Shown: positions 1-9,977, numbered from the stretch's first letter. The stretch is DNA of 64,000 nt from Pseudomonas benzenivorans (GCF_033547155.1 NZ_CP137892.1:1550001-1614000), one strand, 5' to 3'. Notes: generated by a model not told the origin, from the sequence alone. Made by a program: numbers and translations.

Positions 1-1026
1 GTGGTCCACGAGCTGATGGAGAGCCTCGATGCGCAGCAGCGCGAGCGCGTGCGTTCGGCGCTGTCCTACGAGGAGGAGCAGGTCGGCGCGCTGATGGACT
101 TCGAGATGGTCACCATCCGCGAAGACGTCGGCCTCGAGGTGGTGTTGCGCTATTTGCGGCGCCTGAAGGAGCTGCCGGGGCATACCGACAAGCTGTTCGT
201 GGTCGACTACGACGGCGTGCTCAAGGGTGTGCTGCCGATCAAGCGACTACTGGTCAATGACCCCGAGCGGCTGGTCAGCGAGGTGATGGCGACCGACCCG
301 GTGAGCTTTCACCCAGACGAGGACGCCTACGATGCAGCCCAGGCGTTCGAGCGCTATGACCTGATCTCCGCACCCGTGGTGGACAAGAACGGCAAGCTGA
401 TCGGGCGCCTGACCATCGACGAGATGGTCGACCTGATCCGCGAGGAGAGCGAAAGCGAAGTCCTCAATATGGCCGGTCTGCGCGAGGAGGAGGACATCTT
501 CGCCTCGGTATGGAAGTCCTTGCGCAACCGCTGGGCCTGGCTGGCGATCAACCTGATCACCGCTTTCCTCGCCTCGCGGGTGATCGGCCTGTTCGAGGGC
601 TCTATCGAGAAGCTGGTGGCCCTGGCGGCATTGATGCCCATAGTCGCCGGCATCGGCGGTAACTCGGGCAACCAGACCATCACCATGATCGTCCGGGCCA
701 TGGCGCTGGATCAGGTCAGTACCGGCAATACCTCGCGACTGATCCGCAAGGAGCTGGGGGTATCGCTGATCAACGGCCTGGTCTGGGGCGGGGTGATAGG
801 GGCGGTAGCCTTCCTGCTGTACGACAGCTGGTCGCTGGGGGTGGTGATGACCGCCGCGATGACCCTGAACCTGCTGCTCGCCGCGCTGATGGGGGTGTTG
901 ATTCCCATGACCCTGGTACGCATGGGGCGCGACCCGGCGATGGGTGCCAGCGTGATGATCACCGCGGTGACCGACAGTGGCGGTTTCTTTATCTTTCTCG
1001 GCTTGGCCTCGGTCTTTTTGCTGTGA
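1..1026 (+). CDS. mgtE: Magnesium transporter MgtE, 5'-truncated by the window edge
   Basis: Inner-membrane Mg2+ channel/transporter gated by cytosolic Mg2+. The reading frame is open from base 1, so the visible 341 residues are the C-terminal part of a protein usually about 450-480 residues long; the N-terminal helical domain is cut. Residues about 30-148 form two CBS repeats (the second contains APVVDKNGKLIGRLT), followed by a connecting helix and a hydrophobic domain from about 180 to the end with roughly five membrane segments. The family signature GIGGNSGNQ lies at residues 217-225. The stop is followed by a 190-bp gap before oadG, so it is probably a separate transcription unit. Family assignment is firm; the true start is outside the window. 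Confidence 0.93.
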   Translation: MVHELMESLDAQQRERVRSALSYEEEQVGALMDFEMVTIREDVGLEVVLRYLRRLKELPGHTDKLFVVDYDGVLKGVLPIKRLLVNDPERLVSEVMATDPVSFHPDEDAYDAAQAFERYDLISAPVVDKNGKLIGRLTIDEMVDLIREESESEVLNMAGLREEEDIFASVWKSLRNRWAWLAINLITAFLASRVIGLFEGSIEKLVALAALMPIVAGIGGNSGNQTITMIVRAMALDQVSTGNTSRLIRKELGVSLINGLVWGGVIGAVAFLLYDSWSLGVVMTAAMTLNLLLAALMGVLIPMTLVRMGRDPAMGASVMITAVTDSGGFFIFLGLASVFLL

Positions 1027-1109
1027 CCCCGGGCTCCTTCGTGGGGCGAGCTGCGCGGGTTGTCGCGATTACGTCCGAAAATGTCACTTTAACGGCCTCG
1101 GGTTTGCTT

Positions 1110-1123
1110 CAAACGCTTGTTTC
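1110..1123. promoter_or_regulatory. Candidate PsrA-type operator upstream of oadGAB
   Basis: The sequence CAAACGCTTGTTTC matches the pattern described for the Pseudomonas TetR-family regulator PsrA: (G/C)AAAC, 2-4 bases, GTTT(G/C). It sits about 95 bp before oadG. The match is seen directly; binding is inference from a short motif. Confidence 0.35.
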
Positions 1124-1216
1124 AAGCTAAGGTGCGCCAGCTTTGCCCGGCGCATTTCCGGGCGCCTCCGCTAATAACGACAATGCGGCCCGGAGCCGCA
1201 GTTTAAAGGAGTCATC

Positions 1217-1471
1217 ATGACCCCCAGCCAACTCCTGCTCGAGGGCGTCGAGCTCATGCTGTTCGGCATGGGCTTCGTGTTCGTCTTCCTGGCTCTGCTC
1301 ATTCTCTCCATTCGCCTGATGGCGCGCCTGCTCGAGCGCTTCGCCGCGCCCGTCCCGCAGCGCGCCGTCGCTGCGCCGGTACCGACCAGGGCATCGGCGC
1401 AAGACCCCGCGCCCGAGGTGCTCGCCGCCATCCAGGCCGCCATTCATCAACACCGCGCGCGCCGCGGCTGA
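1217..1471 (+). CDS. oadG: Oxaloacetate decarboxylase gamma chain
   Basis: Small membrane subunit (84 aa) that anchors the biotin-carrying alpha subunit to the sodium-pumping beta subunit and helps assembly. One hydrophobic segment spans about residues 12-32, followed by an Ala/Pro-rich linker and a short basic tail, the usual gamma-chain layout. A strong ribosome site (AAAGGAG) lies 6-8 bases before the ATG. It is the first gene of oadG-oadA-oadB, with 25 bp to oadA. Sequence conservation in this family is weak, so the call rests on size, topology and position. Confidence 0.85.
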   Translation: MTPSQLLLEGVELMLFGMGFVFVFLALLILSIRLMARLLERFAAPVPQRAVAAPVPTRASAQDPAPEVLAAIQAAIHQHRARRG

Positions 1472-1496
1472 TCCAGGTTCGACAGGGAGCTTTCGT

Positions 1497-3281
1497 ATGA
1501 CCGCTGTGAAAAAGGCCCTCGGCATCACCGACGTGGTGCTGCGCGACGCCCACCAATCCATCCTGGCCACCCGTGTGCGTCTGGAGGACATGCTGCCGAT
1601 CGCCGCCAAGCTCGACCAGGTCGGCTTCTGGTCGGTGGAATCCTGGGGCGGCGCGACCTTCGACGCCTGCATCCGTTACCTGGGCGAAGATCCCTGGGAG
1701 CGCATCCGCGCCCTGAAGCAGGCCATGCCCAATACCCGCCAGCAGATGCTGCTGCGCGGGCAGAACCTGCTCGGCTACCGGCACTATGCCGACGACGTGG
1801 TGGAGAAGTTCGTCGAGCGGGCGGCGGTCAACGGCGTCGACGTGTTCCGCGTGTTCGATGCGATGAACGATCCGCGCAACCTGCAGACCGCCCTGCAGGC
1901 GGTCAAGCGCCAGGGCAAGCATGCCCAAGGCACCATTTCCTACACCACCAGCCCGGTGCACAGCCTGCAGATGTGGGTCGACCTGGCCAAGCAGATCGAA
2001 GACATGGGTGCCGACTCCATCGCCATCAAGGACATGGCCGGCATCCTCACCCCCTATATCGCCTTTGAGCTGGTGTCACGGCTCAAGGCCAGCCTGTCGA
2101 TCCCGATCCACATGCAGTGCCACGCCACGGCGGGGCTGTCTTCCGTGGCCATCCTCAAGGCGGTGGAAGCCGGTATCGACAACGTCGACACCGCCATCTC
2201 CTCGCTGTCGATGACCTACGGCCATTCGCCGACCGAGTCGGTGGTGGCCATGTTCCAGGGTACCGAGCGCGATACCGGTCTGAACCTGGAGCTGCTGGAG
2301 GAGATCGCCGCCTACTTCCGCGAGGTTCGCAAGAAGTACGCCAAGTTCGAGGGCAACCTCAAGGGCGTCGACTCGCGCATCCTGGTCGCCCAGGTGCCGG
2401 GCGGCATGCTCACCAACATGGAGAGCCAGCTCAAGGAGCAGGGCGCCCAGGACAAGTTCGACCAGGTGCTGGCGGAAATCCCGCGGGTGCGCGAAGACCT
2501 CGGCTTCATCCCGCTGGTGACCCCGACTTCGCAGATAGTCGGGACCCAGGCGGTGATCAACGTCTTGACCGGCGAGCGCTACAAGTCGATCACCAAGGAA
2601 ACCGCCGGCGTGCTCAAGGGCGAGTACGGCGCGGCGCCAGCGCCGTTCAACGCCGAGCTGCAGGCACGTGTGCTGGATGGCGCGGAGGCCATCAGCTGCC
2701 GCCCGGCCGACCTGCTCGAGGCGGAAATGGACAAGCTGACCGCCGAACTCAAGGGCATCGCCCGGGACAAGGGAATCCAGCTGGCCAAGGACGAAATCGA
2801 CGACGTGCTGACCTATGCGCTGTTCCCGCAGATCGGCCTGAAGTTCCTGGAAAACCGCGGCAACCCGGCGGCCTTCGAGCCGGTGCCGAGCGGTGACGAG
2901 CGGCCGGCGCGCGAGGCCGGCAAGCCCGAGGTCTACACCGTCGAGGTGAGCGGCAAGTCCTATGTGGTGCAGGTGGGCGAGGGCGGCGATATCGAGGGCA
3001 TCAAGCCCCTGGGGGGCGCCGCTTCTACGCCGGCCGCTGCGGCGGCGGCTCCGGCTGCCGTCGGCGGCGGCGAGCCGCAGGCCGCGCCGTTGGCCGGCAA
3101 CATCTTCAAGGTGCTGGTGCAGCCGGGCCAGGCGGTCGAGGAGGGGCAGCTGGTGATCATTCTCGAGGCCATGAAGATGGAAACCGAGATCCGCGCGTTC
3201 AAGGCCGGTACCGTCGGTGCGGTCAACGTCAAGGTCGGCGATGCGGTGGCGGTGGGCGACAGCCTGCTGGCCATCGCCTGA
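1497..3281 (+). CDS. oadA: Oxaloacetate decarboxylase alpha chain (carboxyltransferase plus biotin carrier)
   Basis: Catalyses carboxyl transfer from oxaloacetate to biotin, giving pyruvate. The 594 residues show an N-terminal carboxyltransferase TIM barrel (RDAHQS near residue 17; metal-binding PIHMQCHAT about 202-210), a middle helical domain, an Ala-rich hinge (about 505-530), and a biotinyl domain with the biotin-lysine motif EAMKMET about 40 residues from the C terminus. There is no biotin carboxylase domain, so it cannot fix bicarbonate itself. A pyruvate carboxylase subunit B has the same domains; the adjacent gamma and beta membrane subunits favour the decarboxylase sodium pump. Confidence 0.95.
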   Translation: MTAVKKALGITDVVLRDAHQSILATRVRLEDMLPIAAKLDQVGFWSVESWGGATFDACIRYLGEDPWERIRALKQAMPNTRQQMLLRGQNLLGYRHYADDVVEKFVERAAVNGVDVFRVFDAMNDPRNLQTALQAVKRQGKHAQGTISYTTSPVHSLQMWVDLAKQIEDMGADSIAIKDMAGILTPYIAFELVSRLKASLSIPIHMQCHATAGLSSVAILKAVEAGIDNVDTAISSLSMTYGHSPTESVVAMFQGTERDTGLNLELLEEIAAYFREVRKKYAKFEGNLKGVDSRILVAQVPGGMLTNMESQLKEQGAQDKFDQVLAEIPRVREDLGFIPLVTPTSQIVGTQAVINVLTGERYKSITKETAGVLKGEYGAAPAPFNAELQARVLDGAEAISCRPADLLEAEMDKLTAELKGIARDKGIQLAKDEIDDVLTYALFPQIGLKFLENRGNPAAFEPVPSGDERPAREAGKPEVYTVEVSGKSYVVQVGEGGDIEGIKPLGGAASTPAAAAAAPAAVGGGEPQAAPLAGNIFKVLVQPGQAVEEGQLVIILEAMKMETEIRAFKAGTVGAVNVKVGDAVAVGDSLLAIA

Positions 3282-3291
3282 GGGGCGGTCC

Positions 3292-4428
3292 ATGGAGAAG
3301 CTCGTCAAGCTGTGGCAGAGCACCGGCCTGTATCACCTGGAGCCGGGGCAGGCGCTGATGATCCTGGTCTGTATGGGGCTGATCTACCTGGCGATCAGGA
3401 AGGGCTTCGAGCCGCTGCTGCTGATCCCCATCGGCTTCGGCGGTGTGCTGGCCAACATTCCGGTGGCGAATATGGCCGAGGGTGCAGGTTTCCTGCACAT
3501 GATCTATGAGGTCGGCCTGCCCACCAGCGTGTTCCCGCTGCTGATCTTCATGGGGGTGGGGGCCATGACCGACTTCGGTCCGATGCTGGCCAACCCCAAG
3601 ACGCTGTTGCTCGGTGCGGCGGCGCAGTTCGGCATCTTCGCCACCCTGATCGGCGCCCTGGCGCTGACCGCCCTGGGCATTCCGGGGATGGAGTTCAGCC
3701 TCAAGGAGGCGGCGTCCATCGCCATCATCGGCGGGGCCGACGGTCCGACCTCGATCTTCGTCACCTCCAAGCTGGCGCCGGACCTGCTCGGCCCGATCGC
3801 CGTGGCGGCCTATTCCTATATGGCCCTGGTGCCGTTGATTCAGCCGCCGATCATGCGCGCGCTGACGACCAAGGAAGAGCGCGCCATCGTCATGCAGCAG
3901 CTGCGGCATGTCAGCCAGGTCGAGAAGATCGTCTTTCCGCTGGTGCTGTGTCTGCTGGTCGGCATGCTGCTGCCGGATGCCGCGCCGCTGGTGGGCATGT
4001 TCGCCTTCGGCAACCTGTTGCGCGAGTCCGGGGTGGTCGAGCGTCTGGCCGACACCTCGCGTAATGCGTTGATCAACATAGTCACCATCTGTCTGGGCCT
4101 GACCGTGGGCTCCAAGCTGTCGGCCGAAGCCTTCCTGCAGCTCAAGACCCTGGGGATTCTGGTGCTGGGCATGGTGGCCTTCTGCGGCGGCACCGCCGCC
4201 GGGGTGTTGATGGCCAAGGGCATGAACCTGCTCAGCAAGAACAAGATCAACCCCTTGATCGGCTCGGCCGGGGTGTCGGCCGTACCGATGGCGGCGCGGG
4301 TCTCGAACAGGGTCGGTCTGGAGGCCAACCCGCAGAACTTCCTGCTGATGCATGCCATGGGGCCGAACGTGGCCGGGGTGATCGGCTCGGCAGTGGCGGC
4401 GGGGGTGTTGCTCAACTTCGCCGGCTGA
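3292..4428 (+). CDS. oadB: Sodium-pumping oxaloacetate decarboxylase beta chain
   Basis: Polytopic inner-membrane subunit (378 aa) that decarboxylates carboxybiotin and exports Na+. Many hydrophobic segments are visible, and the conserved motif [10 protein letters not shown] carries the aspartate needed for sodium transport. I chose the ATG at 3292 (10 bp after the oadA stop, GAGGGGCGG just before); an in-frame extension back to 3217 would overlap oadA and has no matching family sequence. The last gene of the operon, followed by a terminator at about 4470. Confidence 0.95.
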   Translation: MEKLVKLWQSTGLYHLEPGQALMILVCMGLIYLAIRKGFEPLLLIPIGFGGVLANIPVANMAEGAGFLHMIYEVGLPTSVFPLLIFMGVGAMTDFGPMLANPKTLLLGAAAQFGIFATLIGALALTALGIPGMEFSLKEAASIAIIGGADGPTSIFVTSKLAPDLLGPIAVAAYSYMALVPLIQPPIMRALTTKEERAIVMQQLRHVSQVEKIVFPLVLCLLVGMLLPDAAPLVGMFAFGNLLRESGVVERLADTSRNALINIVTICLGLTVGSKLSAEAFLQLKTLGILVLGMVAFCGGTAAGVLMAKGMNLLSKNKINPLIGSAGVSAVPMAARVSNRVGLEANPQNFLLMHAMGPNVAGVIGSAVAAGVLLNFAG

Positions 4429-4469
4429 TGCTTGGCGAGCGAAGGGACGCCGTGTCGGCGCCCCTTCGA

Positions 4470-4504
4470 TACAAAAAAACCGGCCAGGGGCCGGTTTTTT
4501 TGTA
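4470..4504. terminator. Bidirectional rho-independent terminator between oadB and amrZ
   Basis: ACAAAAAAACCGGCC, a short AGG-type loop, then GGCCGGTTTTTTTGT. The A-tract and T-tract on either side of a GC stem allow termination of oadB (plus) and of amrZ (minus), which converge here. Confidence 0.9.
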
Positions 4505-4514
4505 TGCGTGGTTC

Positions 4515-4841
4515 TTACGAATCTGCTGAGGCGAGTTCGCTGTCGTGGGCGATCAGGGCGATCAGGGCGTTCTGTTGGCGCCGCGACAGCTGGCGGAAGC
4601 GTTGCAGCAGCTCGCGTTCGTGCTGGGACAGTTCGGGGCTGTCGATGCGCAGATTCGAATCATCGTCCAGCGCGCCTTCCTGCAGCATGCTCTGCTCGAG
4701 GCGGGCGATGATCTCCGAGTTCATGCTGCGGTGATGGTTGCGCGCCACATCGGCGATGCGCTCGCGCATACCGTCGGGCAAGCGAACAACGAATTTGTCA
4801 GCGGTACGACTGGAATAGATGGCCTGTTTCATAGGGGGCAT
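4515..4841 (-). CDS. amrZ: AmrZ-like ribbon-helix-helix regulator
   Basis: Arc/MetJ-type DNA-binding protein of 108 residues, the same length as Pseudomonas AmrZ. The ribbon-helix-helix region includes [16 protein letters not shown] and [15 protein letters not shown], followed by the acidic C-terminal part ([18 protein letters not shown]) used for tetramerisation. In Pseudomonas AmrZ activates alginate and twitching genes and represses flagellar genes. Here it stands alone, converging on oadB. The ATG at 4841 gives the same N-terminal length as the known protein (MxPxKQ...YSSRTADKF). The assignment is by recalled family similarity. Confidence 0.9.
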   Translation of the reverse strand: MPPMKQAIYSSRTADKFVVRLPDGMRERIADVARNHHRSMNSEIIARLEQSMLQEGALDDDSNLRIDSPELSQHERELLQRFRQLSRRQQNALIALIAHDSELASADS

Positions 4842-5216
4842 ACAGTAAACCGGTTCGTTCAGGAAAGCGATGCTGGCACAGGGCTACAAATGGTTAGGGT
4901 TAAGACCCATTTTCGCGCTCGTTGTTCCACCAGCATAGCCGCTCGTATCGAGATGACTGTCGAGTCATGCTTACAAATATTTGGCGCCAATTACGTGTCG
5001 TATTTTGGTCTGGATAAAGGCTCTTTGCCAGCACCGGTCGTCAGAAGTGAGTGCCATTAGACAGAACGCCGTCATTTAGTACGGCGGTTTCGGAGAGTCT
5101 GTCCGGCCAGCCCGCGGAGCGTGGTTCGCGCCTGGTCATGCATGACAACGATTATGATGTGCCAGCGGCCATGAGCGTGGTTTGGCAGGTCTGGCGGCAG
5201 GCGAAAGGGGGGAGTG
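4842..5216. other. Intergenic region between divergent amrZ and phnN
   Basis: About 375 bp with no convincing gene. It must hold the amrZ promoter (minus) and whatever drives phnN (plus). It is AT-richer around 4960-5010. A weak hairpin (CGCCGT, 8-base loop, ACGGCG) lies near 5071-5090. I see no clear sigma-70 or sigma-54 element that I would defend. Confidence 0.5.
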
Positions 5217-5780
5217 ATGGGCGGGCGTTTGATCTATCTGATGGGACCTTCGGGCTCGGGCAAGGACAGCTTGCTGCAGGCTGCGCGCGGGCCGCTGGCC
5301 GCGCGGGGCTGTCGGATCGCCCGGCGGGTGATCACCCGTTCCGCCGAGGCGCTCGGCGAAGAGGCGTTGTCGCTGTCGCCGGAACAGTTCGAGACGCAGG
5401 AGCGGGCCGGCGCCTTCGCCATGAGCTGGCGCGCCAATGGCCTGGCCTACGGCATTCCCCGGCAGGTCGACGAATGGTTGGCTGGCGGTGCGGATGTCCT
5501 GGTCAACGGCTCGCGGGCCTACCTGGACGAGGCGCGCCGACGCTATCCGGATCTGTTCGCCGTGCTGCTCGCGGTCGATCCGGCAGTGCTGCGTCGGCGC
5601 CTGCTGGCCCGCGGGCGCGAGACACCGCTGGAAATCGAGGCCCGTCTGGCACGCAACGCCCAGTTCGCCGGCGGTGCGGCGCAGGGCGAGCGGCTGCAGT
5701 TGCTGGACAACTCCGGCGAGCTGGCCGCCACGGTGGACCAGTTGCTCAACCTGATCGAGGCCAGTCGACCTGGCGTCTGA
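5217..5780 (+). CDS. phnN: Ribose 1,5-bisphosphate phosphokinase PhnN
   Basis: Guanylate-kinase-fold enzyme (187 aa) that converts ribose 1,5-bisphosphate to PRPP, normally the last step after C-P lyase phosphonate cleavage. A P-loop GPSGSGKDS starts at residue 9, and the kinase core continues with RRVITRS and the LID/NMP-like region. The ATG at 5217 follows a GGGGGG run; an overlapping GTG at 5214 is a less well spaced alternative. No other phn gene lies within the window, so it is an orphan copy here. A guanylate kinase is less likely given the sequence and length. Confidence 0.85.
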   Translation: MGGRLIYLMGPSGSGKDSLLQAARGPLAARGCRIARRVITRSAEALGEEALSLSPEQFETQERAGAFAMSWRANGLAYGIPRQVDEWLAGGADVLVNGSRAYLDEARRRYPDLFAVLLAVDPAVLRRRLLARGRETPLEIEARLARNAQFAGGAAQGERLQLLDNSGELAATVDQLLNLIEASRPGV

Positions 5781-5818
5781 GCCTGCTGCGAGAGGCTTTC
5801 CGGCGCGCGACCGGCCGC

Positions 5819-6286
5819 TCAATCCAGCGGCAGCTCGGTGGTGCGCTTGACCTCGCTCATGGCGATGTTGGAGTGCGCCTCCTGCACGTGGGGGCGCTGC
5901 AGCAGGTGATCGCGCAGGAAGCGCTCGTAGCCGGCGATGTCCTTGGCCACCACCTTGAGCAGGTAGTCCGAGCCGCCAGCCATGGTGTAGCACTCCAGTA
6001 CCTCGGGATAGCCGACCACCGCCTGCTCGAACTCCTCCAGGTTGCTGCGGCCGTGGGCCGACAGCTTGATGTCGACGAACACCGTGATGCCGAAGCCGAG
6101 CAGCTTGTGGTTGAGCAGGGCGACCTTGCGTTCGATCAGGCCCTCTTCCTGCATGCGGTGAATCCGCCGCCAGCAGGGCGATTGCGACAGCTCTACCTTT
6201 TCCGCCACCTCCGCAGCGGACAGTTCGGCGTTGTGTTGCAGCAGGCGAAGAATCTTGCGATCGATAGGACTCAGCGGGTTTTGCAT
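5819..6286 (-). CDS. Lrp/AsnC-family transcriptional regulator
   Basis: 155 residues: an N-terminal helix-turn-helix (ILRLLQHNAELSAAEVAEKV, SPCWRRIHRM) up to about residue 60, then a RAM ligand-binding domain (GITVFVDIKLS, MAGGSDYLLKVVAKD). Such proteins bind amino acids and control their catabolism or transport. It is divergent from the oxidoreductase-dehydrogenase-transporter operon beginning at 6487, sharing a 200-bp AT-rich region, so it is the probable local regulator of that operon. Related regulators include BkdR and Lrp; I cannot say which amino acid it senses. Confidence 0.9.
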   Translation of the reverse strand: MQNPLSPIDRKILRLLQHNAELSAAEVAEKVELSQSPCWRRIHRMQEEGLIERKVALLNHKLLGFGITVFVDIKLSAHGRSNLEEFEQAVVGYPEVLECYTMAGGSDYLLKVVAKDIAGYERFLRDHLLQRPHVQEAHSNIAMSEVKRTTELPLD

Positions 6287-6297
6287 GAATTATTCCC

Positions 6298-6333
6298 ATA
6301 TTTCGTTTTTATTGGATTAATCATGCGAAATAT
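6298..6333. promoter_or_regulatory. Inverted repeat in the Lrp-type divergent control region
   Basis: ATATTTCG at 6298-6305 and its reverse complement CGAAATAT at 6326-6333 are separated by 20 AT-rich bases, centre to centre about 28 bp, just upstream of the lrp-type start. AT-rich dyads are typical Lrp-family targets. Candidate autoregulatory operator. Confidence 0.4.
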
Positions 6334-6486
6334 TGCTGCTTGATGCCCGAAAAAGAAAGATAAAAGCGATACCGCTCAGTCATATTCTTGGGTAGTCGTT
6401 GCCCGCGGTGATCCTGCGTGCGACAGAACCGCGCAGGCATTAACCGTTGCCGCGCAGCTCGCCATAACAATAAAAGGAGCGTCCGC

Positions 6487-9400
6487 ATGTCTCTGGCCGA
6501 GATCCGCCTGGATGACAAGTACCGCCTTGCCACTGGTCACCTGTACCTCACCGGCACCCAGGCGCTGACCCGCCTGCCGATGCTGCAGAAGCAGCGCGAC
6601 ACGGCCCATGGCCTGAATACCGCCTGCTTCATCTCCGGCTACCGCGGCTCGCCCCTGGGCAACCTGGACAAGAGCCTGTGGGAGGCCAAGTCCTTCCTCC
6701 AGGAGAACCACATCCACTTCCAGCCGGGGGTCAACGAGGAGTTGGCCGCCACCGCGGTGTGGGGCAGCCAGCAGACCAGCCTGTTCCCCGGTGCCCGTTA
6801 CGACGGTGTGTTCTCCATGTGGTACGGCAAGGGCCCGGGCGTCGACCGCTGCGGCGACGTGTTCAAGCACGGCAACTCGGCCGGCGTCTCCGAGCACGGC
6901 GGCGTGCTGCTGCTGGCCGGCGACGACCACGGCTGCAAGTCCTCGAGCATCGCCAACCAGAGCGAGCACGCGTTCATCGCCGCGTCGATTCCAGTGCTCA
7001 ACCCGGCCAACGTCCAGGAAATCCTCGACTACGGCATCATCGGCTGGGAGCTGTCGCGCTACAGCGGCTGCTGGGTGGCGCTCAAGACCATCGCCGAGAA
7101 CGTCGACTCCTCGGCGGTGGTGGACGTCGACCCGCTGCGGGTCGAGGTACGGATTCCCGAGGACTTCGAGCTGCCCGAAGACGGCGTCTACATCCGCTGG
7201 CCGGACCCGCCCCTGGCCCAGGAGAAGCGCCTCAACACCTACAAGATCTACGCCGCTCGCGCCTTCGCCCGGGCCAACAACCTCAACCGGGTGATGCTCG
7301 ATTCGGCCAACCCGCGCCTGGGCATTATCACCACGGGGAAATCGTATTTAGACGTGCGCCAGGCCCTGGAAGACCTCGGCCTGGACGAGCAGCTGTGCGC
7401 CCAGGTCGGCCTGCGCGTGCTCAAGGTCGGCATGAGCTGGCCGCTGGAGCCGGTCTCGGTGCACGAGTTCGCCGAGGGCCTGGACGAGATCCTGGTGGTG
7501 GAGGAGAAGCGCAGCATCATCGAGGACCAGCTGACCGGCCAGCTGTACAATTGGCCGGTGGGCAAGCGCCCACGGGTGGTCGGCGAGTTCGACGAGGACG
7601 GCAACTCGCTGCTGCCTAACCTGTCCGAGCTGACCCCGGCGATGATCGCCCGGGCCATAGCCAAGCGTTTGGCGCCTATCTATAGCAGCGCCAGCATCGA
7701 GGAGCGCCTGGCCTTCCTCGCGGCCAAGGAGGCCTCCCTGGCCGCGCCCAAGCACAGCACGCTGCGCACCCCGCACTTCTGCTCCGGCTGCCCGCACAAC
7801 ACCTCGACCAAGCTGCCCGAAGGCAGCCGCGCCCAGGGCGGCATCGGCTGCCACTACATGACCCAGTGGATGGACCGCAACACCGACACCTTCACCCAGA
7901 TGGGCGGCGAGGGCGCCACCTGGATCGGCCAGGCACCGTTCACCGACACCCCGCACATCTTCCAGAACCTCGGCGACGGCACCTACTTCCACTCCGGCCA
8001 GCTGGCCCTGCGCGCGGCGGTGGCTGCCGGGGTCAACATCACCTACAAGATCCTCTACAACGACGCGGTGGCCATGACCGGCGGCCAGCCGATCGACGGC
8101 GAGCTGCGCGTCGACCAGCTCAGCCAGCAGGTGTTCGCCGAGGGCGTCAAACGCATCGCCCTGGTCAGCGACGAGCCGGACAAGTATCCGAGCCGCGACA
8201 GCTTCGCGCCCATCGTCAGCTTCCACCACCGCAGCGAGCTGGACGCGGTGCAGCGCGAGCTGCGCGAGTTCAAGGGCGTCTCGGTGATCATCTACGACCA
8301 GACCTGCGCCACCGAGAAGCGGCGCCGGCGCAAGCGCGGCAAGCTGGTCGACCCGCAGAAGCGCGCCTTCATCAACCCGGCGGTGTGCGAGGGCTGCGGC
8401 GACTGCAGCGTCAAGTCCAACTGCCTGTCGGTGCTGCCGCTGGAGACCGAGCTGGGGCGCAAGCGCGAGATCGACCAGAACGCCTGCAACAAGGACTTCT
8501 CCTGCGTCGAGGGCTTCTGCCCGAGCTTCGTCACCGTGCACGGCGGCAGCCTGCGCAAGCCCGAGGCGGTCGGCCAGAACGCGCTGTTCGAGGCGCTGCC
8601 CGAGCCCAAGCAGCCAGGGCTCGAGCGTCCCTGGAACATCCTCCTGCCGGGTGTCGGCGGCAGCGGCGTGACCACGGTCGGCGCCCTGCTGGGCATGGCC
8701 GCGCACCTGGAAGGCAAGGGCTGCAGCGTGCTCGACCAGGCCGGTCTGGCGCAGAAGTTCGGCCCGGTGGTCACCCATATCCGCGTCGCCGCCAGGCAGG
8801 ACGACATCTACGCGGTGCGTATCGCCGCCGGCGAGGCCGACCTGCTGCTCGGTTGCGACCTGGTGGTGGCCGCCAGCGAGGAGGCCCTGGCCAAGCTCAA
8901 CGACAAGATCGCCCATGCGGTGATCAACAGCCATGAGGCGGCCACCGCCGAGTTCACCCGCAACCCCGATGCCCAGGTACCCGGCGCGGCCATGCGCGAG
9001 GCGCTGATCGAGGCGGTGGGCAGCAGCAAGACCCACTTCGTCGACGCCACCCGCCTGGCCACCCGCCTGCTCGGCGACAGCATCGCCAGCAACCTGTTCA
9101 TGCTCGGCTTCGCCTATCAGAAGGGCCTGGTTCCGGTATCGGCCGAGGCCATCGCCAAGGCCATCGAGCTCAACGGCGTGGCCGTGGCGCTGAATCAGCA
9201 GGCCTTCCTCTGGGGCCGCCGCGCCGCCCATGACCTGGCGGCGGTGGAGAAGCTGGCCGCACCCAAGGTGGTCGAGGCCCCGCGTTGCGAGAGCCTGGAG
9301 GAGATAGTCAATGACCGCGTGGCGCGCCTCACCGCCTACCAGAACGCCGCCTACGCCGAGCGCTACCGCGAGCTGGTGCAACGCGTGGCCCGCGCCGACA

Positions 9401-9954
9401 GCGGTGCCGACCAGGCCCTGAGCAAGGCCGTGGCGCGCTACTACTTCAAGCTCTTGGCCTACAAGGACGAGTACGAGGTGGCGCGGCTGTACAGCGACGG
9501 CAGCTTCCTGCAGCAGCTGCAGGCACAGTTCGCCGGCGACTATCGCCTGCAGTTCCACCTGGCACCGTCCTGGCTGAGCAAGGCCGATCCAGTCACCGGC
9601 GCGCCGCGCAAGCGCCAGTTCGGTCCCTGGATGCTCAAGGCCTTCGCCCTGCTGGCCAAGTTCAAGTTTCTCCGCGGCACGGCTTTGGACCCCTTCGGCT
9701 ATGGCGCCGAGCGCCAGCTGGAGCGCGAGCTGATCGAGGAATACGAGCGCAGCGTCGAGTACCTGCTGGCCGAGCTCAAGCCCGGCAACTACCGCACCGC
9801 GGTGGCCCTGGCCGAGCTGCCGGAGCAGATCCGCGGCTACGGCCACGTCAAGGAGCAGGCGGTGGCCAAGGTCCGTGAACAGGGCCGGCAGCTCAAGGCC
9901 CGCCTGCTGGCCAGCGAAATCCAGGCCGTGCAGCTGTTCGAACCGGCCGCCTGA
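6487..9954 (+). CDS. Fused indolepyruvate-type 2-oxoacid:ferredoxin oxidoreductase
   Basis: A 1155-residue single-chain enzyme for oxidative decarboxylation of aryl or branched-chain 2-oxoacids to acyl-CoA, with TPP and Fe-S clusters. The N-terminal half resembles the IorA alpha chain (ISGYRGSPLGN near the start; TPP-binding region with CSGCPHNTS near residue 433 and GGIGCHYM near 452). A cysteine-rich Fe-S region (CEGCGDC near 633, NACNKDFSC after) follows, then an IorB/gamma-like domain (GVGGSGVTTVGALLG near 720) and a C-terminal extension. The ATG at 6487 follows AAAAGGAG. It is followed by the amino-acid dehydrogenase, which would supply its 2-oxoacid substrate. Confidence 0.9.
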   Translation: MSLAEIRLDDKYRLATGHLYLTGTQALTRLPMLQKQRDTAHGLNTACFISGYRGSPLGNLDKSLWEAKSFLQENHIHFQPGVNEELAATAVWGSQQTSLFPGARYDGVFSMWYGKGPGVDRCGDVFKHGNSAGVSEHGGVLLLAGDDHGCKSSSIANQSEHAFIAASIPVLNPANVQEILDYGIIGWELSRYSGCWVALKTIAENVDSSAVVDVDPLRVEVRIPEDFELPEDGVYIRWPDPPLAQEKRLNTYKIYAARAFARANNLNRVMLDSANPRLGIITTGKSYLDVRQALEDLGLDEQLCAQVGLRVLKVGMSWPLEPVSVHEFAEGLDEILVVEEKRSIIEDQLTGQLYNWPVGKRPRVVGEFDEDGNSLLPNLSELTPAMIARAIAKRLAPIYSSASIEERLAFLAAKEASLAAPKHSTLRTPHFCSGCPHNTSTKLPEGSRAQGGIGCHYMTQWMDRNTDTFTQMGGEGATWIGQAPFTDTPHIFQNLGDGTYFHSGQLALRAAVAAGVNITYKILYNDAVAMTGGQPIDGELRVDQLSQQVFAEGVKRIALVSDEPDKYPSRDSFAPIVSFHHRSELDAVQRELREFKGVSVIIYDQTCATEKRRRRKRGKLVDPQKRAFINPAVCEGCGDCSVKSNCLSVLPLETELGRKREIDQNACNKDFSCVEGFCPSFVTVHGGSLRKPEAVGQNALFEALPEPKQPGLERPWNILLPGVGGSGVTTVGALLGMAAHLEGKGCSVLDQAGLAQKFGPVVTHIRVAARQDDIYAVRIAAGEADLLLGCDLVVAASEEALAKLNDKIAHAVINSHEAATAEFTRNPDAQVPGAAMREALIEAVGSSKTHFVDATRLATRLLGDSIASNLFMLGFAYQKGLVPVSAEAIAKAIELNGVAVALNQQAFLWGRRAAHDLAAVEKLAAPKVVEAPRCESLEEIVNDRVARLTAYQNAAYAERYRELVQRVARADSGADQALSKAVARYYFKLLAYKDEYEVARLYSDGSFLQQLQAQFAGDYRLQFHLAPSWLSKADPVTGAPRKRQFGPWMLKAFALLAKFKFLRGTALDPFGYGAERQLERELIEEYERSVEYLLAELKPGNYRTAVALAELPEQIRGYGHVKEQAVAKVREQGRQLKARLLASEIQAVQLFEPAA

Positions 9955-9977
9955 TCACCATCTAACCCTACCTAGAA

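Noticed and set aside
2076..4353. Two long minus-strand frames opposite oadA and oadB
   Set aside because: Shadows of well-recognised genes, without starts or domains of their own.
5051..6343. 430-codon plus-strand frame spanning phnN and the lrp-type gene
   Set aside because: Out of frame with phnN and antisense to a clear Lrp-family protein; composition is that of a shadow frame.
7348..9846. Very long minus-strand open frame (832 codons) opposite the oxidoreductase gene
   Set aside because: Complement of a GC-rich gene with strong third-position bias; low-complexity His/Gln/Leu/Val-rich product, no ribosome site, no recognisable domain.
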